Source: JBBRSC01 sp038245795
Lineage (GTDB): Bacteria; Actinomycetota; Acidimicrobiia; Acidimicrobiales; Microtrichaceae
DNA length: 9,503 bases
Assembly: GCA_038245795.1 (NCBI GenBank)
Contig: JBBRSC010000124.1
Coordinates: 1-9,503, forward strand
Reading direction: 5' to 3'
How positions within the stretch are numbered: position 1 is the stretch's first letter; every line of letters begins with the position of its first letter. This document shows positions 6,833 through 9,503 of this stretch, piece after piece. The notes under the pieces were generated by a model that ran no database searches, was not told where the DNA came from, and worked only from the letters and a program-made list of their open reading frames with translations. The translations under genes were made by a program, and so were the position numbers.

Positions 6833-6855
6833 CGGTCGATTCCTCAGGTCGACCG
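6833..6855. repeat. Perfect 7-bp inverted repeat between csrA and the EAL gene
   Basis: CGGTCGA (6833-6839) and TCGACCG (6849-6855) are exact inverted copies separated by TTCCTCAGG. The right arm overlaps the proposed -35 box of the EAL gene, which would suit an operator. It is also placed where a terminator of the flagellar operon could be, but no T-run follows, so an intrinsic terminator is poorly supported. No specific regulator can be named. Confidence 0.5.
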
Positions 6856-6877
6856 TCGTGATTCCGATTCATAGGCT
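6849..6877 (+). promoter_or_regulatory. Candidate promoter of the EAL-domain gene
   Basis: TCGACC (6849-6854, four of six matches to TTGACA) and TAGGCT (6872-6877, TANNNT type) are 17 bases apart. Transcription would begin near 6884, giving a leader of only about 18 bases that is nearly all purine and starts at GGAAGGG. The 98-base gap from csrA, the longest on this strand, supports a separate promoter. It does not resemble a flagellar sigma-28 promoter. Confidence 0.4.
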
Positions 6878-6883
6878 GCCCAC

Positions 6884-6913
6884 GGAAGGGAAATCAGGAT
6901 CATGGATGTGATC
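6884..6913 (+). promoter_or_regulatory. GGA-rich leader and start-codon hairpin: candidate CsrA site
   Basis: Four GGA trinucleotides lie at 6884, 6889, 6897 and 6904, spanning the Shine-Dalgarno and start codon. The last is in loop TGGATG of a perfect 5-bp hairpin, GATCA (6898-6902) with TGATC (6909-6913), which buries part of the ATG. The bases 6898-6909 match 9 of 12 positions of the CsrA consensus RUACARGGAUGU, including all of GGAUGU. GGA is common in ribosome-binding sites, so single motifs mean little; the hairpin and consensus match are the stronger evidence. Confidence 0.45.
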
Positions 6914-8056
6914 AACGAGCTGGAAGCGCCGCGCGTGGCGGCACCAAGGCCGACGGCAGGTGACTGGGATTCTATGCTCGAGCGCGCCGTCGGCGGCGCG
7001 GGCGTTGATGTCCACTTTCAGCCCATCGTGAACATCTCGCAGCGAAGCATCGTGGGATATGAGTCACTGGCACGCTTCGACCATCCGTCGGGAATGACGC
7101 CGGACCACTGGTTTTCCGCAGCACGCGAGCGTGGGATCACGGCGGATCTCGAGATGGCGGTCCTCCGGACGACATTGCGACAACGCGCAGATCTGCCCCC
7201 CGGCTGTTTCCTGAGTCTTAACATGGAACCCGACGCGCTGATGGATCAGCGCGTCTCGCTGTTGCTCGCCAATCAGGAGTCCCTCGAGGGCCTCGTCATC
7301 GAGTTCACGGAACACATCGACGCCGGCGCGATTTCGGGCCTGGCCAACGCCATCGAGGATCTTCGTCGTGCCGGAGCGAAAATCGCCGTCGACGATGCTG
7401 GTGCGGGCTATTCGGGGCTCAAGCGGATCATCGAACTGAACCCGGACTATCTGAAGATCGACCGATCGCTGGTCATGGACCTCGATCGCAACGACGCCAA
7501 CGCAGCCATCGTCGAGATGCTGGGTGGGTTCGCGGCCCGCATCGACGCGTGGGTCATCGCTGAGGGCGTCGAGCGCCCGGCGGAGCTCGACCAGCTCCGA
7601 CGACTTCGCATCCCGTTGGTCCAGGGTTACCTGCTGGGGCGACCGCTGTCCGGCTATCAAGGCCTTGGAGCTTCCGGTCAGGGCGTGCTCGCCGCGACGC
7701 CGGTGGTCGACGACAGCACCGTCTCGATTCGGTCGATTCTGGAAACGGCGGCCTGGGTGAACGAGGGCGAGATCGATGATGCCCACAAGATCCTCAAGAA
7801 CCGGCTGGATCTCGATGTGGTCGTGGTGGTGGGTCCGAATCGTCGTCCCATCGGCTGCGTCGATCGACACACCTCCGCTGGATCACTCCGTCCGGTGTGG
7901 CGGGCGTGGGCCGGGACGGCGGTGCGTGATCTTGCCCGTCAGATCGTCGCCCGCCCGACCAGCGATCGCTATGCGTTGACCGTGTGTTGCGATGCCGCTG
8001 GTTGTCTCCTGGGAATCGTGCGGCTCGAACGACTCCTCTTCGAACTCAGCGCCTGA
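6902..8056 (+). CDS. EAL-domain cyclic-di-GMP phosphodiesterase with CBS-like C-terminal region
   Basis: The 384-residue protein has an EAL domain at about 23-255, which hydrolyses c-di-GMP to pGpG. The signature reads YESLARF (ESL variant; E54), and the other catalytic and metal residues are present: N107 (LSLNMEP), E134 (VIEFTEH), D164-D165 (VDDAGAG, normally DDFGTG), K185 (YLKIDRSLV), E221 (IAEGVE) and Q241 (QGYLLGRPL). It is therefore probably active. There is no GGDEF domain, signal peptide or membrane segment, so it is cytoplasmic. Residues 270-384, with VVVVVGPNRRPIGCV and LTVCCDAAGCLLGIV, resemble two halves of a CBS-type sensory pair as found after some EAL domains; this is a weaker call. 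ATG 6902 follows AGGA and AAGGGAA. Low c-di-GMP generally favours swimming, which fits the neighbourhood. The gene ends 45 bases from a convergent gene. Confidence 0.92.
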   Translation: MDVINELEAPRVAAPRPTAGDWDSMLERAVGGAGVDVHFQPIVNISQRSIVGYESLARFDHPSGMTPDHWFSAARERGITADLEMAVLRTTLRQRADLPPGCFLSLNMEPDALMDQRVSLLLANQESLEGLVIEFTEHIDAGAISGLANAIEDLRRAGAKIAVDDAGAGYSGLKRIIELNPDYLKIDRSLVMDLDRNDANAAIVEMLGGFAARIDAWVIAEGVERPAELDQLRRLRIPLVQGYLLGRPLSGYQGLGASGQGVLAATPVVDDSTVSIRSILETAAWVNEGEIDDAHKILKNRLDLDVVVVVGPNRRPIGCVDRHTSAGSLRPVWRAWAGTAVRDLARQIVARPTSDRYALTVCCDAAGCLLGIVRLERLLFELSA

Positions 8057-8101
8057 CCCGTCGGCGTCACACGAGCGGCCCAGTGCACGGGAACTCGGCG
8101 G

Positions 8102-9241
8102 TCAGAGAGCGCAGGGTAGGCCGGGCGTGTTGGCCAGAGCGAGCTTGTCGAGACCGAAGATGGTCTCGAGGGTGCACAACAATCCGTAGTGGTTGTTGGG
8201 TCGCTCGTCGACGACGCCGGGAGCGATGCTCGGGCCGACCAGGACGGCGCCGATACGTCCACCTCCCTTGGTCTGGCCGCAACAGCCGGACGAGTCGGCG
8301 TGGTCGCCGTGTGCTTCGGCCTCGTCGAAGGTGACGATGACCAGTCCGTCCTCGATGAATCCTGGCGAGGCCAGGATCTTGGGAACCCAGGTCTGGAGGA
8401 AGGAGTTGGCGGCCGGCATTCCTCCCGGGCTTCCGTCCACGCAGCTGTCGTCGTGGCCGTCACTGCACAGGTTCGGCGTGATGAACGTCAGGTTCGGTGT
8501 GGTTGATGCCGCGGTGAGGTCGGCGTCGAGCTGGGTCAGATCGACCACGTTCGCGGCACACGACGACGTGTCGATGATCGAATGGAAGTAGACGAAAGGC
8601 ACGTGACGGGTGGCGTACTTGTCGTCCGGACGGGCGGCGAGGGTGTTGTCGACGCTGCCGATGGTTGGATGGCGACACGTTGTCCTGCCGGCAGGATCCT
8701 TGGCCATGTCCTCGGCGTAGTTCTTCCACGTCTTGCCGGACGCAGTGAGCTGATCGCCGATGGTGCGTACCGACGATGGGTAGACGCACCCCGAGCCGCT
8801 CACCTCACCATTCGGGCCGACCGGGCCGGACTCCGTGAACTCGGTGTACTTGACGCAGTCAGTGGCGGTCTGCGGGTTGGCGGGTTGTCCGCTGATCATC
8901 GAGATGTAGTTGCCGAGGCTGACGTGGCTGGTGCCGAAGTACTGGGTCAGCAGGCGACCTTGGCCTGCAAGGTCCTTGGCGAGATAGGGAATCGAGGTCC
9001 CGGAACCGAAGACCTGCTCGTAGCCTTCGTTCTCCAGGACAATGACCGCGACGTGTCCGACGGGCTTCGCTGCGGTACCAGCGGGCAGGCTCGTTGTGGT
9101 GCCATCCCCGGCGGGCCTGCTGGTGGCGAGGCTCGTGGTCGTGGCATCGGTTGTCGACGAGGTGGACGCTGTCTGCGAGTCAGAGGAGCACCCTGCCGCA
9201 ATCAGCAGACCGACGGCGGGAATCACGAACAGACGATGCAT
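8102..9241 (-). CDS. Exported phosphoesterase (PF04185 type: acid phosphatase/phospholipase C family), probable lipoprotein
   Basis: The 379-residue protein begins with a short basic-hydrophobic signal ending in LLIAAGC; Cys18 could be lipidated, though the residue at -3 is Ala rather than Leu. A Ser/Thr-rich linker (19-58) follows, as in many surface lipoproteins of high-GC Gram-positives. The phosphoesterase domain runs from about 62 to 367: VIVLENEGYEQVFG (67-79), PYLAKDLAGQGRLLTQYFG, TSHVSLGNYISMISGQ (104-119, likely containing the nucleophile), the PNLCSDGHDDSC block (256-267), IVTFDEAEAHGD (302-313) and NNHYGLLCTLETIFGL (349-364). The E-N pair, TFDE and NHY motifs expected for metal and substrate binding are present. 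Ten further cysteines suggest disulfides outside the cell. The substrate, phosphomonoester or phospholipid, cannot be decided. No link with the flagellar genes is visible. Confidence 0.88.
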   Translation of the reverse strand: MHRLFVIPAVGLLIAAGCSSDSQTASTSSTTDATTTSLATSRPAGDGTTTSLPAGTAAKPVGHVAVIVLENEGYEQVFGSGTSIPYLAKDLAGQGRLLTQYFGTSHVSLGNYISMISGQPANPQTATDCVKYTEFTESGPVGPNGEVSGSGCVYPSSVRTIGDQLTASGKTWKNYAEDMAKDPAGRTTCRHPTIGSVDNTLAARPDDKYATRHVPFVYFHSIIDTSSCAANVVDLTQLDADLTAASTTPNLTFITPNLCSDGHDDSCVDGSPGGMPAANSFLQTWVPKILASPGFIEDGLVIVTFDEAEAHGDHADSSGCCGQTKGGGRIGAVLVGPSIAPGVVDERPNNHYGLLCTLETIFGLDKLALANTPGLPCAL

Positions 9242-9248
9242 GAGCTTG

Positions 9249-9276
9249 ACGATAGGGCGCGACCGCTCAACTCCAA
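9249..9276 (-). promoter_or_regulatory. Candidate leaderless promoter of the phosphoesterase gene
   Basis: Read on the - strand, TATCGT (9254-9249) fits TANNNT and lies 7 bases before the ATG at 9241. A weak -35, TTGGAG (9276-9271), sits 16 bases further upstream, inside the end of the neighbouring gene. No Shine-Dalgarno is visible in the 25-base gap, which supports translation from a leaderless transcript, common in Actinobacteria. The -35 matches only TTG, so confidence is limited. Confidence 0.35.
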
Positions 9277-9503
9277 CGACGTCGGAGCTCCACGAACACC
9301 GTCTCGCCGACGATTGCTTCGATTTCGTCGGCCAGCGATTCGATCACGGGTCGATCGCCGATGTACGCCTCGGTGTTTTCCGTGCACACCCACGCCATGT
9401 CCTCGCCGTGTTCACCCCAATCGCGCCGCTCCCACCCTCGCACCGTGGCGACCTCGACATCATCGGCCCGCATCTCCCAGTCGACCTTCACGGGAAGCTG
9501 CCA
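9267..9503 (-). CDS. Unrecognised protein, C-terminal part (5' end outside window)
   Basis: An open frame enters from the right edge and ends at TGA 9267-9269, giving at least 78 residues. A GTG at 9491 could be a start, but the frame is open before it (WQLP) and no Shine-Dalgarno precedes it, so I treat the gene as partial. Codons are strongly G/C at third positions, as in the neighbouring genes, which argues that it is real. The visible protein is hydrophilic and rich in Trp and Glu: RGWERRDWGEHGEDMAWVC, TENTEAYIGDRPVIESLADE and a final VFVELRRRWS. It has no membrane segment. I do not recognise the family. It reads in the same direction as the phosphoesterase gene 25 bases downstream. Confidence 0.6.
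   Translation of the reverse strand, partial: WQLPVKVDWEMRADDVEVATVRGWERRDWGEHGEDMAWVCTENTEAYIGDRPVIESLADEIEAIVGETVFVELRRRWS

Noticed and set aside
6804..6901. Flagellar sigma-28 (FliA-type) promoter upstream of the EAL gene
   Set aside because: CAAGGTTT resembles TAAAGTTT, but no GCCGATAA-like box occurs at the required spacing of about 11 bases.
7064..7870. 268-codon open frame on the - strand opposite the EAL gene
   Set aside because: The + strand frame holds all EAL catalytic motifs. The - strand product is His/Arg/Gln-rich with no recognisable domain and no ribosome-binding site.
8057..8101. Bidirectional terminator in the convergent gap
   Set aside because: Only CCCGT (8057-8061) and ACGGG (8087-8091) pair, with a 25-base loop and no T-run on either strand; too weak to call.
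1..9503. CRISPR arrays, tRNA or rRNA genes, insertion sequences, attachment sites
   Set aside because: No spaced direct repeats, cloverleaf-like stretches, rRNA motifs, transposase-like frames or terminal inverted repeats were seen on either strand.

Overview
The window is GC-rich and densely coding. It looks like the distal half of a flagellar export operon from a high-GC Gram-positive bacterium. A flagellated actinobacterium of the Acidimicrobiia type is my best guess, from GTG starts, TANNNT-type -10 boxes set close to start codons, and a Ser/Thr-rich lipoprotein linker. That assignment is inference; no rRNA or marker gene is present.

Bases 1-6803, all on the + strand, form one tightly packed gene series: fliP (5' end missing), fliQ, fliR, flhB, flhA, an FlhF-like gene, fliW and csrA. 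Neighbours overlap or are at most 18 bases apart. The first five encode the membrane core of the flagellar type III export apparatus: the FliP/FliQ/FliR gate, the FlhB specificity switch with an intact NPTH self-cleavage site, and the FlhA export platform. The sixth gene sits where flhF is often found and resembles FlhF at its N-terminus. Its C-terminal half looks like an SRP-type GTPase fold in which the P-loop, DTAGR and TKxD motifs are all gone, so it may be a pseudo-GTPase. FliW and CsrA are the known antagonist/translation-repressor pair that ties translation to flagellin export.

Bases 6804-6901 are the only real regulatory gap on the + strand. They hold an inverted repeat, a plausible promoter, and a short leader rich in GGA leading into a gene for an EAL-domain cyclic-di-GMP phosphodiesterase with a CBS-like C-terminus (6902-8056). 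The csrA Shine-Dalgarno and the EAL gene start codon each lie in the loop of a potential 5-bp hairpin with GGA exposed, which is how CsrA usually recognises RNA. This suggests, without proving it, a local circuit: CsrA would repress itself and a c-di-GMP phosphodiesterase, FliW would relieve it, and export through the neighbouring gate would set the level of free FliW.

Bases 8102-9503 are on the - strand and look unrelated to motility: an exported phosphoesterase (acid phosphatase/phospholipase C family) with a lipoprotein-like signal and a possible leaderless promoter, and upstream of it the 3' part of an unrecognised gene that runs off the window. The 45-base convergent gap at 8057-8101 shows no convincing terminator.
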